From the NCBI GenBank assembly GCA_025403435.1, contig CM046332.1, forward strand, positions 4,785,596-4,849,595: a DNA stretch of 64,000 nucleotides, given 5' to 3'. Made by a program: the position numbers and the translations under genes. Under the pieces are notes generated by a model. It did not search any database, was not told the origin of the DNA, and was given only the letters and a program-made list of their open reading frames with translations. Shown piece after piece: positions 45,204 through 57,656 of the stretch. Source of the stretch: Artocarpus heterophyllus. Lineage: Eukaryota > Streptophyta > Magnoliopsida > Rosales > Moraceae. How positions within the stretch are numbered: position 1 is the stretch's first letter; each line of letters begins with the position of its first letter.

Positions 45204-46357
45204 TGTGGTGCCCTTAAATTCTCACATGTAAATTTAGTCAATAATAACATGGTTGCATTTCATTTATAATTATTATATATATGCCTAATTTTTGTTACTA
45301 ATTTCTTTTTGAGTTACTTGATACAGTGTGAAGGCTCAGTCTCCTCGACTTAGAAGCTCGATGTACTAGAATAAATAAGTGCTATAATTTTGTTTTACCA
45401 GTTAATATTTTAATTCATAATTAAATTTTATCATGCTTAAATTATTACAACAGTGATCCATGGTCGGTTATATTTTTTTTATTAAAGTACAAGAGTGATC
45501 TATGGCTTTTACAAATTTGAAGTAAATAGTTTAATCTTCACTTATATTACTAGAAGTCTTATATAGATATCCCTAATGTTAAGAGCCAAGTCTTAAGGAA
45601 GCAATTGTTTGCACGTGGGAATATTTAGTTGTTTGGGTTTGGAGATGCTGATATATATATATATCTATTATTATACTTTTTTAGATTATAGGTTTGAATT
45701 TATAGCAATTGATTAGATATAATTAACCTAATATAAAGATATTTACACACGAATGATTTGTATATGTTGGTTATATCTACTTTTCAATAATACTATAAAT
45801 ATACAATTGGTCGTTTATATACTGTTTTGATTTATGGCAACACAAGTATTTGTGTATGAGAGCTTATATGTGTGTCTCTTTAGGGGTTGATTAATATTGA
45901 CATATATTAGGTCTTCACTATTTTTGATTTATAGTAATACAAGTATGTGTATGAAAGTTTATATGTTTGTATCTTTATGGATTGAATTATTTTGACTTCC
46001 GCACATTATGGGTTGTGGAATACTTATACGCTTGGCTATCTTTTATTATATAAGTGTTGTTTTAATTAAATGTTAGTGAAGTTAATATAGCATATACAGT
46101 TATTACTCTACCAATATTCATAAGATATATGTAAATTTACAAAATTGAGTGGTAGGTATCTACGTACATTCTAAGACTTGCCTGAGAAATGGTACATAAT
46201 ATAATTTTGTTATTTTATAAAATTAGGCAGCCTAGCTCAACGAGGACCTTAACGCCTTCCATTTATCACCTCTTCTTTGAAAATGAGGTAAGTAGAAATT
46301 CATTTCAACTACATCACGAGATTGTTTATAATGTATATGATTTGCTATATCATTTAC
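45204..46357 (+). repeat. Element C 5' LTR, first part
   Basis: It begins TGTGGTGCCCTTAAATTC, identical to the 3' LTR start at 60636. Compared with the 3' LTR it lacks a ~350-bp segment (the 3' copy has it at 60920-61270) but has a long middle region that the 3' copy lost. It is interrupted at 46357 by element B. Confidence 0.9.
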
Positions 46358-48405
46358 TATAATGCCCAGAAAATTTAATTATGCATAAATGGTGATTAGA
46401 TGGTGAATTAGTATGCTTTAATGAAAACTTGAGCTTAATTAAAGTATTTTATGTTATTTTAAATTTAATCCATCATTTCTTATTTTCATGGGTTATTTTG
46501 AATTTTGAAACAAAACAATTTGTCAAATGTCCGATGTGTCCCAATTTTAAAACCTTGTGCTGGGAACACGGTGTTGCTTCCCTCGCTTTTCTATTTATTT
46601 CCCTCTCTCTCTCCTCTCCCTCTCTTTGATTTTGATTTAGAAATTTTGAGCTTTGGGCTTGATTCTTAACTGGATTAAAAAGTGAAGAACACAAATTCGG
46701 ACACCATAAACGTGATTTTGAGCTTTGATTCGAGGTTTGTTTCCTTAAATTTTAAACTTTTAAATTTTTGTCCTAAATCTTTTAATCTCTTAAAAATGTT
46801 GTGATTTGAGTTTCTTAAGCTTAGGAAACTCCTAATCTAGGTTGGTAGGACTTGAATCGTTCAAAATTTAGGCTTAATTTCATGAAATTTGAGTTGAATA
46901 ATGTTTTTCCCTTTTTCTCTCATTTTTGGATTTTCTTGAATTTCGTATGGAAATCTTGTTTAAATATGTTTATATATGTCATACTATGTTTGTTTATCAT
47001 ATGTGATCACTATATTTTCTCTAGGACTTGGAAAAAGTAAGTTTTGATTTGATTTTGAGTATGGGAAGGCCGAGAATAGAAGCCTTGGACCACCCATGAT
47101 TTTCCAGTTCGGCAGACCAAACTCGGTGTTTGGCAGGTCGGATTCATGGTTCGGTAGGCTGGATTCATCTGGTCGGCAGGCCGAACTTGGGAAAGTTCGG
47201 CAAGCCAGACTATGAGGTTCGACAGGCCGGATCAGGGGTTCCGGTAGGCCGACCGAACCTCATGAATAATGGCCTTTTTCACCCGTTTTCGCTGTTTAAA
47301 ACCTAGAACAAGTCTTTGACCCCATAAAATGATTTTCTGAATACTAAAAGCATATTAAAACACCATGAGATAGCTTAGGGATGTAGGATACCTTAAGCCA
47401 GGGATTGGTAAACTTAGTTTCCATTTAAGGTTGTTTGTGGTTCCATGGAGCCAACGTATAGCAGATTGGGACTGCGGTGTTGGACATTGGTACGGATATC
47501 AAGGTAGGGTTCCTAACCCTTTCCCTTGGTAGCCATGTTTTGAAAAGAGGTTTGATTTCAAAACCCTTTATGATTTTCAAGAAATGAAGTTCATCACTTA
47601 TTTTCATTATTGGTTAAATAATGGATGATAAAAATGAATGTAATGAGAACATTCAGCAAAATGAAACATGATGATGTGATGACACTGGACGTGTCGATTG
47701 GTACAGTGTGGAATGATAAAATAGAGCATGATGCCATGTACAGAGATCGGGTCGCGGGAAGCGCAACCTTGGGGGTAGGTCCTGAAACCCAGCTGGGCCA
47801 CTTCGGTGGTGATTCATTTGGCTTTGCTTATAACCTAATAATGAGATTATCTAGGGATGAACAAGGGATTAATCCTGTGTGGATAAATTTAATAAGTTCT
47901 AGTTTATTATTTGTTTATTTATTTGTTCTACATTTAGCATTTGTTTAACTATGAAATGTGTGCGTTTAAATTAAATTCTTTAAGAATTAGTCCTATTGAG
48001 GCTTTCGCTCACATTTTCTTGTTTTAAAATCCCCCCCCCTCTAGGTGGAGATCAGCTTAGGGAGACTGAAGAACCAAGAAGGAAATTGTAAGATTAGGAC
48101 ATTTTCTTCTAGGGTGTTTAAAACAAGGCATGTAATGTTTTAAATTCTCTTATATTTCCTTGGACTATGGTTATGTACATAATATTGCTAATACTATGTG
48201 TGCGCACTAAAGTGGGTTCGGTGGGACCCAATGGGATTTATTTATCTAATGTTTTCTTTTCTATTTATCTGTTTTCGAGTTTCTAATGATTTTACATTTT
48301 TTAAATCAATTATTATTACCTTTTTATAATAGTAAATCTTACCAAATTTAATTTATTTAATTTAATTAATCTGCCACGTCACCCCTTAGATTTCAAGACA
48401 TGACA
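46358..48405 (+). repeat. Element B 5' LTR (2048 bp)
   Basis: Starts TATAATGCCCAG (both copies have TA where TG is expected) and ends ATGACA. It contains CTATTTATT plus CT-rich tract (46588-46625), the stem-loop cluster, and the GGCTTTCGCTCA to CCCCTCTAGGT block (47995-48045). Confidence 0.93.
47108..47257 (+). repeat. GGCAGGCC cluster, B 5' LTR
   Basis: About seven units within 150 bp at 750 bp into the LTR; it has forms such as GGTCGGCAGGCCGAAC and TTCGACAGGCCGG. Confidence 0.84.
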
Positions 48406-48408
48406 GAT

Positions 48409-48420
48409 TGGTATCAAAGC
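48409..48420 (+). promoter_or_regulatory. Primer binding site, element B
   Basis: TGGTATCAAAGC, one G-to-A change from the initiator Met-tRNA complement, three bases after the LTR. Confidence 0.9.
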
Positions 48421-48511
48421 CCTAGGTTTATGAACCTTAGAAATTGTGCACACATATGTACCACAATGAGAAACCACTAACAGTCCAATTTTGTTTTCAG
48501 AATTGAGGGAA

Positions 48512-49680
48512 ATGGCACCAAGACATCATCCAGCTGCTGCAAATGCGAATTCTGTAGATGAGGAAGGTCTGATGGGAGCCATGTTCACTGCTTTTCGGCA
48601 AATGGCAGCGAGGGCTAGGTCTGAGGATTCCAAGGCAAGTCACCGACATACGTACTTTAAAGAGTTCTGTCGTGCATCTATTCTGACTTTCAATGGGAAA
48701 GGAGACTCGTAGATTGCTGAATACTGCTTGGATTCTATAATGAAGCACTTGGATACCCTCGGAGTACCGATGGAGTACCGCATTGATTTTGTAGGTTATA
48801 AGTTGGAAGGTAGGACAATACATGGTGGAAACAAGCTAAGCGTTTGGAAAATGTTGGGAACATTGATTGGGATAGATTTGAGGAACTGTTCTATGAGCGT
48901 TACTTTCTGTTAGGGTACAGGGATCAGAAGGTTACTGAGCTTTATTGGTTAGAGCAGGGCGATATGAAGGTTTGGGAATATGAGGCTAAGTTTAATGAGT
49001 TGGCTAAGTTTGCTCTATCGCTGTGGCTTCTAAGTGGCAGAAATGTATCAAGTTCTAGGACGGGCTTAAGGCATCTATCCACTGACAAGTGGTGGCCTTG
49101 CGACTCTGAAATTTTGTTGAGTTGGTATCATCAGCTATTTCTGTGGAAAGTGAACATACTCTTTATAGTGAGAATCGGGCAAGGACGTTAGGAGGGCCCC
49201 AGAGGAGTAATCGAAGAAATAGTGGTAGTTGCCAAGCCTAGGTGAAAAACCAATAGGGAGATGCCAATAGTGGGAGTGGTAGTTCGTCAGGCAGCGGGCG
49301 TAGTAACCCTTATAGTTTTCATTGTCATTATTGCTAGTAGCCAGGACATATTAAGAGGAATTGTCCAATCAGGAACGCTCGGCAGGGATTCCAAGCTGGA
49401 GAGGGTATGAGTTGTCAGTTTCAGGGTTAGTCTTCAGTTCCTTTGCAGCAACCTCTTCAACTGCCTTTTTATCAGTCCGCACCTCAACAGATGCAATACC
49501 CGATTCAAGGACATCAACAATAGGGTTTCCAGCGAAACACTCCATAGTATCGAGCATCAAGTACAGTTAGTGTGTAGTTGCCTCCACCGCAGCAGTATCG
49601 ACCAACAAATTTGGGATCCAGTAACGCCAATAAGAGAAAAAGGGAAGTCTCCAGTTCATATTTACACCATGACTTCAAGG
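48512..49680 (+). pseudogene. Element B gag capsid and nucleocapsid
   Basis: The likely start is ATG at 48512 (MAPRHHPAAANANS). The capsid region has FKEFCRASILTFNGKGD, then a TAG, then MKHLDTLGVPMEYRIDF. A deletion near 48820 shifts the frame. It continues as WDRFEELFYERYFLLGYRDQK and WEYEAKFNELAKFA, followed by more shifts. The zinc knuckle near 49320 keeps C-x2-C but the two following residues are stops (family Gln-Gln), then PGHIKRNC. The Gln-rich tail has further stops. Confidence 0.85.
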
Positions 49681-49694
49681 AGTACAGACGCTCA

Positions 49695-50110
49695 AGCTAC
49701 CATGTTGTAATTGGTGGTATGATTTTAGTTTCTCAGTCCTTAGATACTGGTGCCACTCAGTCCCTCATCTTGAGTTCTTTTGTACATGCCTTGGGTTTAG
49801 AGATAGAGGAATTTAATGAGCCCTTGATGATTTCTGCACCTTTGGGGCTGGTGTGTGTAAACTATATATGTAAATCCTGCAAGATAGTGATTGGGGGTGA
49901 GACTCTGAGGAGTGATTTGATTGTAATCCCTATAGATCCTATGACGTAATCTTGGGAATGGACTGGTTGTCTAGATATAATGCTTTAGTTGACTGTCAAC
50001 TTAGAAAGGTAACCCTAGTGTCTGATAGGGGGACAATGATCACTTACCAGGGTAGTAATGATCAGGTGATGAGTGAGCGACTCATGAAACCTTGTCTTAG
50101 AGGATAAAGG
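49695..50110 (+). pseudogene. Element B aspartic protease
   Basis: The active site is DTGATQSLI near 49745, with Gln where element A has His. SLDTGA follows directly after VSQ; the ARVLF residues of element A are missing, so a short deletion removed the strand before the catalytic Asp. The fold continues to 49948, then a frameshift leads to VILGMDWLSRYNA. Defective by deletion and frameshift. Confidence 0.82.
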
Positions 50111-50113
50111 AAT

Positions 50114-51380
50114 TTGGTTTGTTATGCGCTTCTCCTGAATCTTGAAGAAGAGTCTAGTGCGATAAGGGAGGATGTAGCGATACCAGTGGTTGATGAATTC
50201 GATGATGTCTTCCCCGATGAATTGCTCGGATTGCTGCCGCATCGAGAGATTGAGTTTAGTATTGAGTTGTTTCCTAGGACCACTCCGATCTCCATAGCAC
50301 CGTATCGAATAACGCCGGCAGAAATGAAAGAACTTAGGGCACAACTTCAGGAATTAGTAGATAAGGGGTATATTCAGAATAGTGTGTCGCCATGGGGCGC
50401 GCCAGTTTTGCTTGCTAAGAAACATTTCGGTACTCTCCAATTGTGTATTGATTATCGATAGTTAAATAGGATCGCCATGAAGAATAAGCATGCACTACCT
50501 AGGTTCGACGAGCTGTTTGACTAGTTAGGAGGTTCCCGATACTTCTTAAAGATTGACTTGCAATCTGGATATCACCAGCTCAGGATTAGGGAGGAGGATA
50601 TTCATAAGACTGCCTTCAGGACTCAGTATGGGCACTTTGAGTTTTTGATTATGTCGTTTGGATTGACAAATGCTCCTACTGCTTTCATGGACTTGATGAA
50701 TAGGATTTTCAAGCCTTATTTGGACCAGTTTATGATTGTGTTTATTGATGACATACTGATTTATTCCAAGACCTAGGAGGAGCATGAACAACACCTTAGG
50801 ATTGTGCTTCAGGTTCTACGAGAACACCAGCTGTGTGCCAAGAAGGAAAAGTGTGAATTTTGGTTAACTGAGGTTAAGTTTCTAGGACACATCATCTTCG
50901 AGTAAAGTATTTCTGTAGATCCGTCTAAGACTAAGGTGATAGGACAGTGGGAACGATCTAGGAACGTGGTTGAAATTTGTAGGTTCTTGGGACTTGCCAG
51001 GTATTACAGGAAATTCATGAAGGATTTTTCTAAGATAGCGGCTCCATTGATAGGTTGGTTAGGAAAAATGTCAGGTTTGAATGGGATGAGGACTATGAAT
51101 ATGCTTTCCAAGAGTTAAAGGATTAGTTGACTACAACTTCTGTATTAATTATTTCGAGCAGTGATGAACCTTATGAGGTCTACACCGATGCATCAGGACG
51201 GGAACTAGGGTGTGTGTTGATACAGCATGGAGAGTTGTAGTTTATGGGTCGCTACAGTTAAGGCCTCATGAGTAGAACTATCCCACTCACGACTTAGAGC
51301 TCGCGACAGTGATTCATGCTTTGAAGATTTGGAGATGCTACTTGTATTGGGCAACTTTTTAGGTTTTCTCAGACCATAAG
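50114..51380 (+). pseudogene. Element B reverse transcriptase and early RNase H
   Basis: The frame opens with VVDEFDDVFPDELLGLLP and continues to LCIDYR, where a TAG replaces Gln; a second TAG sits in LFDQL (50521). The palm domain has [17 protein letters not shown] and [12 protein letters not shown] near 50740, both Asp residues present. The connection text FLGLARYYRKFMKDFSKIA is followed by a one-base change of frame near 51060 and RNase H pieces (DASGREL). At least five stops fit Gln or Trp to stop changes. Confidence 0.88.
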
Positions 51381-53082
51381 AGCTTGAGGTATTTGTTCAT
51401 GCAAAGGGATTTGAATCTGAGACAGCAAAGATGGGTGGAATACATGGAAGATTATAATTTCACGTTGCAGTATCATTCGGGTAAGGCCAACATTGTCGTT
51501 GATGCACTCAACAAGAAGACTTTGGGATCTCTTGCGTGTTTAGCACTCGAGGATTGGAGGAGAGATGCCATAGTGAGTGAGTATGGGTTGTAGTACTACG
51601 ACGGTAGCGGTCAGGTTTTAGTATACCATATGGAATCAACACCAGCTCTCGTTCAGATGATAAAGCAGAATTAGTGGTGGGACCAACATCTTTAGGGAAT
51701 ATGGACACGGATCCGAAATGGAGAATAGTTCGAGGAGTGGAGGATTCATCCAGATGGGTTGCTATACTTCAGGGAACGCCTAGCAGTGCCAGCGATCGAG
51801 GATTTGAAGAAAGCCGTGATGGACAAAGCTCATAGGTCTCAGTTTGCCATTCATCCTAGGAGCACAAAGATGTATCACAATTTAAGGAGGCAATATTGGT
51901 GGAGAGGCATGAAGAGGGATGTCCAAGAGTACATGGCTAAGTGCGTGACTTGTCTTCAGGTGAAGTCCAAACATTAGAAGCCTGCTGGCCAGCTTCAGTC
52001 GCTTCCCATTCTAGGGTGAAAATGGGAGCATATCACGATGGATTTCCTCATCGGATTGCCGAGGACGGAGCAAGGACATGATGCCATTTGGGTTATTGTT
52101 GATAGGTTGTCAAAATTAGCACACTTTATCCCTTTCAAATCGACGTGTTCGAGTCGTGTTTTAGGAGAGCTATATTTGCATAATATAATGAGGTTACATG
52201 GAGTTCGCTTGTCTATTACTTCTGATAGAGACACTCGGTTTAATGCTAGATATTGGAGGAGTTTTCAGGAGGCTTTGGGGACAAACTTGAACTTCAGCAC
52301 AGCCTTTCATCCTCAAGCCGACGGGCAGTTTGAGCGGGTTATCCAGATCCTTGAGGATATGCTTCGTGCGTGCGCCTTAGACTTTGGTGGGAATTGGAAG
52401 AAATATTTGCATCTAGCGGAGTTCGCGTATAGTAATAGTTATCAGGCGAGCATCAGGATGGCACCATTCGAAGCACTTTATGGGCGGTCGTGTTGTTCGC
52501 CAGTATCTTAGGTAGAGCCAAAAGATAGGGCTCTTCTTGGACCCGATGAGATTCGTGATAGTAACGAGAAAATCACCGTGATCCGTGATCGGTTGAGGGT
52601 TGCCTAGAGTAGGTAGAAGAGCTACGTAGATAGGAGACGTCAGCCATTGGAGTTTGAGGTAGGGGATTTTGTTCTTCTGAAAGTTTCACCATGCAAAAGG
52701 CATAGCACGTTTTGGCATAAGTGGGAAACTTGCATCGAGGTATATCGGACCATTTGAGATTACTCAGCGTATAGGTGTGGTCACTTCTCGCCTTGATCTC
52801 CCCCTCAGGCTATCTCGCGTTCATGATGTGCTTCATGTGTCGATGCTTCAGAAATGTCCGCTCGAACCAGGCAACAATATTTCATTTCATGACGTGTAGG
52901 CTCAGGAGGACACGACTTACGAGGAAGTGCCAGTTCAAGTTATTGATAGTAAAGTGATAAGCTTGCGATGTCGTGAAATACCCCTAGTGAAAGTCATGTG
53001 GCAGCACCACGGAGCTGATGAAGTGACTTGGGAGTTAGAGTTGACTATGAGGGAGTTGTACCCTCATTTGTTCTATTTTTAA
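51381..53082 (+). pseudogene. Element B RNase H end and integrase
   Basis: RNase H ends with [17 protein letters not shown] and VDALNKK. The integrase zinc module is intact in spacing: Ala-His then FAIHPRSTKMYH, and CVTCLQVK. The core retains MDFLIGLPRTEQ (first Asp), [13 protein letters not shown] (second Asp) and QFERVIQILEDM (Glu), so the catalytic triad survives. After a stop at 52509 the C-terminal GPY/F part is frameshifted. A chromodomain-like tail (LVKVMWQHHGADEVTWE) ends at YPHLF and the stop at 53080-53082. Confidence 0.88.
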
Positions 53083-53116
53083 TTTCGAGGACAAAATTTT
53101 GTTAGAGGTGGAGAGC

Positions 53117-55141
53117 TATAACGCCCAGAAAATTTAATTATACATAAATGGTGATTAGATGGTGAATTAGTATGCTTTAATGAAAACTTGAGCTTAATTA
53201 AAGTATTTTATGGTATTTTAAATTTAAACCATCATTTCTTATTTTCATGTGTTATTTTGAATTTTGAAACAAAACAATTTATCAAAGCCTGATGTGTCAC
53301 GATTTCAAAACCTTGTGCCTGGAACACAGTGTTGCTTCCCTCACTTTTCTATTTATTTCCCTCTCTCTCTCCTCTCCCTCTCTTTGATTTTGATTTTGAA
53401 ATTTTAAGCTTTGGGCTTGATTCTTAGCTGGATTGGAAAGTGAAGAACACAAATTTGGACTCCACAAATGTGATTTTGAGCTTTGATTCGAGGTTTGTTT
53501 CCTTAAATTTCAAATTTTTAAATTTTTGTCCCAAATCTTTTAATCTCTTAAAAATGTTGTGATTTGAGTTTCTTGAGCTTAGGAAACTCCTACTCTAGGT
53601 TGGTAGGACTTGAATCATTCAAAATTTAGGCTTAATTTCATGAAATTCGAGTTGAATCATGTTTTTCCCTTTTTTCTCTCATTTTTGGATTTTCTTGACA
53701 TTCGTATGGAAATCTTGTTTAATAATGTTTAAATGTGTCCTACTATGTTTGTTTATCATCTATGATCACTATATTTTCTCTAGGACTTGGAAAAATAGGT
53801 TATGATTTGATTTTGAGCTTGGGGAGGCCGAGAATCAAAGCCTCGAACCTCCCATGATTTTCTAGTTTGGCAGCCCAAACTCGGTGTTTGGCAGGCCAGA
53901 TTCATAGGTTCGGTAGGTCGGATTCATCTTGTTGGTAGGCCAAACCTAGTTAGTCGGTAGGCCAGACTGTGAGGTTCGGCAGGCCAGACCAAGGGTTCTG
54001 ACAGGCCGACCAAAAATCGTGAATAATGGCCTTTTTCATCCGTTTTCACTGTTTAAAACCTAGATCTAGTCTTTGACCCCATAAAATGATTTTGTGAATA
54101 CTAAAAGCATACTAAAACACCATGAGATAGCTTAGGGATGTAGGATATCTTAAGTCAGGGATTGATAAACTTAGTTTCCATTTAAGGTTGTTTGTGGTTC
54201 TGTGGAGCTAACGTATAGCAGATCGAGACTACGGTGTTGGACATTGGTACTGATATCGAGGTAGGACTCCTAACCCTTCTCCTTGGTAGCCATGTTTTGA
54301 AAAGAGGTTTGATTTCAAAACCCTTTATGATTTTCAAGAAATGAAGTTCATCACTTATTATCATTATTGGCTAAATAATGGATGATAAAAATGAATGTAA
54401 TGAGAATATTCGGTAAAATGAAACATGATGATGTGATGACACCGGACGTGTCGATTGGTACCGTCCGGAATGATAAAATATAGCATGATGCCATGTATAG
54501 AGATCGGGTCCGAGAAGCGCGACCTTGGGTGTAGGTCCTGAAACTCTGCTGGGCCACTTCGGTTGTGATTCATTTGGCTTTGCTTATAACCTAATAATGA
54601 GATTATTTATGGATGAACAAGGGATTAGTCCTATGTGGATAAATTTAATAAGTTCTAATTTATTATTTGTTTATTTCTTTGTTCTACATTTTGCATTTGT
54701 TTAAATATGAAATGTGTGTGTTTAAATTAAATTTTTTAAGAATTAGTCCTATTGAGCCTTTTGCTCACAATTTCTTGTTTTAAAATTTCCCTCCCCATTA
54801 GGTGGAGATCAGCTTAGGGAAACTGAAGAACTAGGAAGGAAATTGCAAGATTAGGACAGTTTCTTCTAGAATGTTTAGCAAGGCATGTAATGTTTTAAAT
54901 TCTCTTATATTTCCTTGGACTGTGGTTACATACATAATATTGCTAATACTATGTGTGCGCACTAAAGTGGGATTTATTTATCTAATGTTTTCTTTTCTAT
55001 TTATTTGTTTCTGGATTTCTAATGATTTTACATTTTTCAAATCAGTTATTATTATCTTTTTATAATGGCAAATCTTACCAAATTTAATTTATTTAATTTA
55101 ATTAATCTGCTACGTCACCCCTCGGATTTCGTGGCGTGACA
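53117..55141 (+). repeat. Element B 3' LTR (2025 bp)
   Basis: Preceded by the conserved GAGGACAAAATTTTGTTAGAGGTGG region holding the polypurine tract (AGAGGTGGAGAG near 53105). It starts TATAACGCCC and ends GTGACA. Its stem-loop cluster is at 53866-54010. Confidence 0.93.
53866..54010 (+). repeat. GGCAGGCC cluster, B 3' LTR
   Basis: The same array as 47108-47257, but with different substitutions in nearly every unit, including losses of CG and CAG sites. Confidence 0.83.
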
Positions 55142-55941
55142 TTTAATTCATGGCATAAAGGCACATGTATAGTTTTTAAATGAAAATCATCATACTACGA
55201 GAAAGTTTTTTTTTTGTTATGTGCGCTATATAGTTAGCTTATAAATGGCCTTAATTTAGTTCCATAGGGTAGCCTAGGACTCAAGTGGTTTCATGGGAGT
55301 GCTCGAGACCATTTTTCAGATCTTTGTCTCATGGAAAAGCCTAAGGCATTATTGATCGATGATGGTTCATTAGTATGCATGCATGCTTGTAATAGGGCTA
55401 AGCAGGCGACTCATGGTGTACATAATTATTTGCGCATTAAATGTTTCAATGATATGATATGTATGATGGAAATGTTATGAGCCCATACATAATGCTATTA
55501 CATTGAATTGCATAGTTTCTACTTACTGGGTATTAGCTCATTTTTATCTTGTGATGCAGATGAGGGTATATCTCAGTAGTATTGATTTAACGATTGGCAA
55601 GCATACTCTATGTTCTTGTGACTCCACGTGTATGGACACTATTGACCTTACATGGGCACTTTTTTGTTTAAACTTCATATTTTGGTACTTGTAATTACTA
55701 TGGGGTCATTATAAGTACGGTTCAGATGGCATTTTCTTGTGAGATGTAAATTACTTTAAATATTTATTGCCACCCATCTTTTGTAAGTATAGACATGTGG
55801 TTGTTTTGAAAATTTCAAGGTTTTCCAAAAAGTTCAAATTTACCCAATATCTTGGTTTAAATAATTACATTGTTTTAAAAGAATATGACGCCGTCTAGCT
55901 TGATTACATATTGGCAGTGTGAGTAAGTAAGGCAGGCTCCA
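55142..55941 (+). repeat. Element C 5' LTR, second part
   Basis: It resumes after element B and ends GGCAGGCTCCA, equal to the 3' LTR end (GGCGGGCTCCA at 61809). It contains the block ACTTACTGGGTATTAGCT to GATGCAGATGAGGGTA (55519-55570), a diverged form of the one in E and H. Confidence 0.88.
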
Positions 55942-55946
55942 TAGTT

Positions 55947-55958
55947 TGGTATCAGAGC
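55947..55958 (+). promoter_or_regulatory. Primer binding site, element C
   Basis: TGGTATCAGAGC, a perfect Met-tRNA complement five bases after the LTR. Confidence 0.93.
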
Positions 55959-56139
55959 TTTTGGTTTAAAGTGGTTCTATAGACTGTCCATATATAAGGA
56001 TCATAGGTAAAAAAGCTCAGTTCACCAGTAAGTTGTTTTTATGTTTTCTATGACAATTGTTATTATTATTGTGCATTGTTATTAGTGGCTATTATTGTTA
56101 TATGTAAGAGTTAAGAGGTTATTTGCATGAGAAAATAAT

Positions 56140-57230
56140 AATGGTTGAAACTAGGGGCAAACTTTTGCTGAAAGGTAGTGGGATGAGAGAGATTCTTGCA
56201 TTGAGCGCCATACAAAATTAGTCAAAAAGTTTCTAGAACGAGACGTGAGACAAGAAATGGAGCCTCCACCTCCTCCTCCACCACCATAGCTCTTGTTGAA
56301 CGAGTTGAAAATGATTTGGTAGCTGAGAAATTTTAGAAATTCAAGCCATCAAAGTTTTCGAGTGGCGCAGATCCTAAAGACGCTAAGAATTGGCTCAAGA
56401 CAATGGAGAGAATATTTAATTATGGCAAAATTCCCAATGATGAAAAAGTTTCATGTGCTTCTTTTATGCTTCGCAATGATGCTAGTTATTGATGGGATAC
56501 GATGGCTAATGTTCATGATGTGACAACCACGACTTGGGAAAGATTTAGAGAAATCTTTGAAGTGAAATATTTCACAATGGCTACAATGATGGAAAAGAAG
56601 AAAGAGTTCATGAACCTGAAACAAGATAATATGTCTATTGCAGAGTATATTTGAAAATTTGAGGAACTATCTCGTTATGCTCCATAACTAGTGAGTACTG
56701 ATGCTCTTAAAATAGAACAATTCATGGAGGGTTTGAAACTAGAAATATTCAGAGATGTAATAGTGGCTAGAATAGAAGGTCTAATGTACTTTAAAATAGC
56801 AGAAAGAGCTCTGGATACGGAATGTGTAGAAAATAAAATTTGAGATAGAGACAAAAAAGCAAGGGAAAAGGAAATGAAGGAAAAACAAGAAAGTAAGAAG
56901 AATTTCAAGCCTAACTTTTAGTATAGTAGAGGAAAGCAACAATGGAATGAGGGAAATAAGAGACGAGTTCCATGGAATCAAAATCAAGCCCAGATCTCTG
57001 ATAAGTCAAAACGTCCCAAGATTGAAATGACAACACCAAATATTGGTAGGACAAAACCTAAATGTGCTAAATGTGGGAGGTTTCATTTTGGAGTCTGCGT
57101 GGAAGGACCCTGAGCATGTTATAACTCTGGAAAAATAGGACATTTTGCAAAAGACTGCAAAGCAAATGTTCAAGATCAGAAGAAAGTTCCAGCTCAAATT
57201 TTTGCTTTTACTTAAGAGGATGTAGAGATC
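56140..57230 (+). pseudogene. Element C gag capsid and nucleocapsid
   Basis: The likely start is ATG at 56140-56142 (MVETRGKLL). A shift after about 60 bases moves to the main frame. Capsid landmarks: KFSSGADPKDAKNWL, FMLRNDASY, WERFREIFEVKYF, KKEFMNLKQDNMSIAEY. A Lys/Glu-rich region follows, then two zinc knuckles near 57070 and 57120: CAKCGRFHFGVC and CYNSGKIGHFAKDC, the second with Ser for the second Cys. Stops are frequent and mostly at Trp, Gln or Cys positions. Confidence 0.84.
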
Positions 57231-57656
57231 AATCCTTTAGTTGTCTCAAGTGAGATTTTAATCTTTGGCATGCATACTCATACTTTGGTAGATTCAAGAG
57301 CAACACATTCATTTGCATCTAGTGAGTATGTGACAAAATTAGGTAAACCACCAGACAAGCTTCTTGTTAAGTATAGTGGTAGTATTCCATCTAGAGAGAC
57401 TCTTCAATCGAATCAAGTCCTTAGAGGCTGCAAAATAATGATTAATGGAAGAAAATTACTTATGGATTTGATTATTCTTGATATGTCAGATTCTGAGGTG
57501 ATTTTGGGAATGGATTGGTTGTCACAATACCATGCCACTATAGATTGTAGAAAGAATATGGTGATGTTTTGACCACCAGAATAGGATGAGTTTTCTTTCG
57601 TAGGAGCTACAAGTAAGTTAAAAACTCTAATGATTTCCACTTTGAAAGCCTATTGA
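57231..57656 (+). pseudogene. Element C aspartic protease with altered active site
   Basis: The motif reads LVDSRATHSFASS, so the DTGA core has become DSRA; the Gly that shapes the active-site loop is Arg. The distal strand VILGMDWLSQYHATID is normal. A stop at 57570 and another at 57599 separate it from RT. Probably inactive. Confidence 0.85.

Larger units (their letters stand above)
46358..55141 (+). mobile_element. Element B: Tekay-like Ty3 retrotransposon inside LTR of C
   Basis: LTRs 46358-48405 and 53117-55141 flank primer site, gag, protease, RT, RNase H and integrase. Flanks are TTTAC (46353-46357) and TTTAA (55142-55146), an imperfect duplication. The first ~145 bases of its LTRs differ at about five sites, so it is relatively young. 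It is a close relative of element A. Coding is broken by many TAG stops and several frameshifts. Confidence 0.94.
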
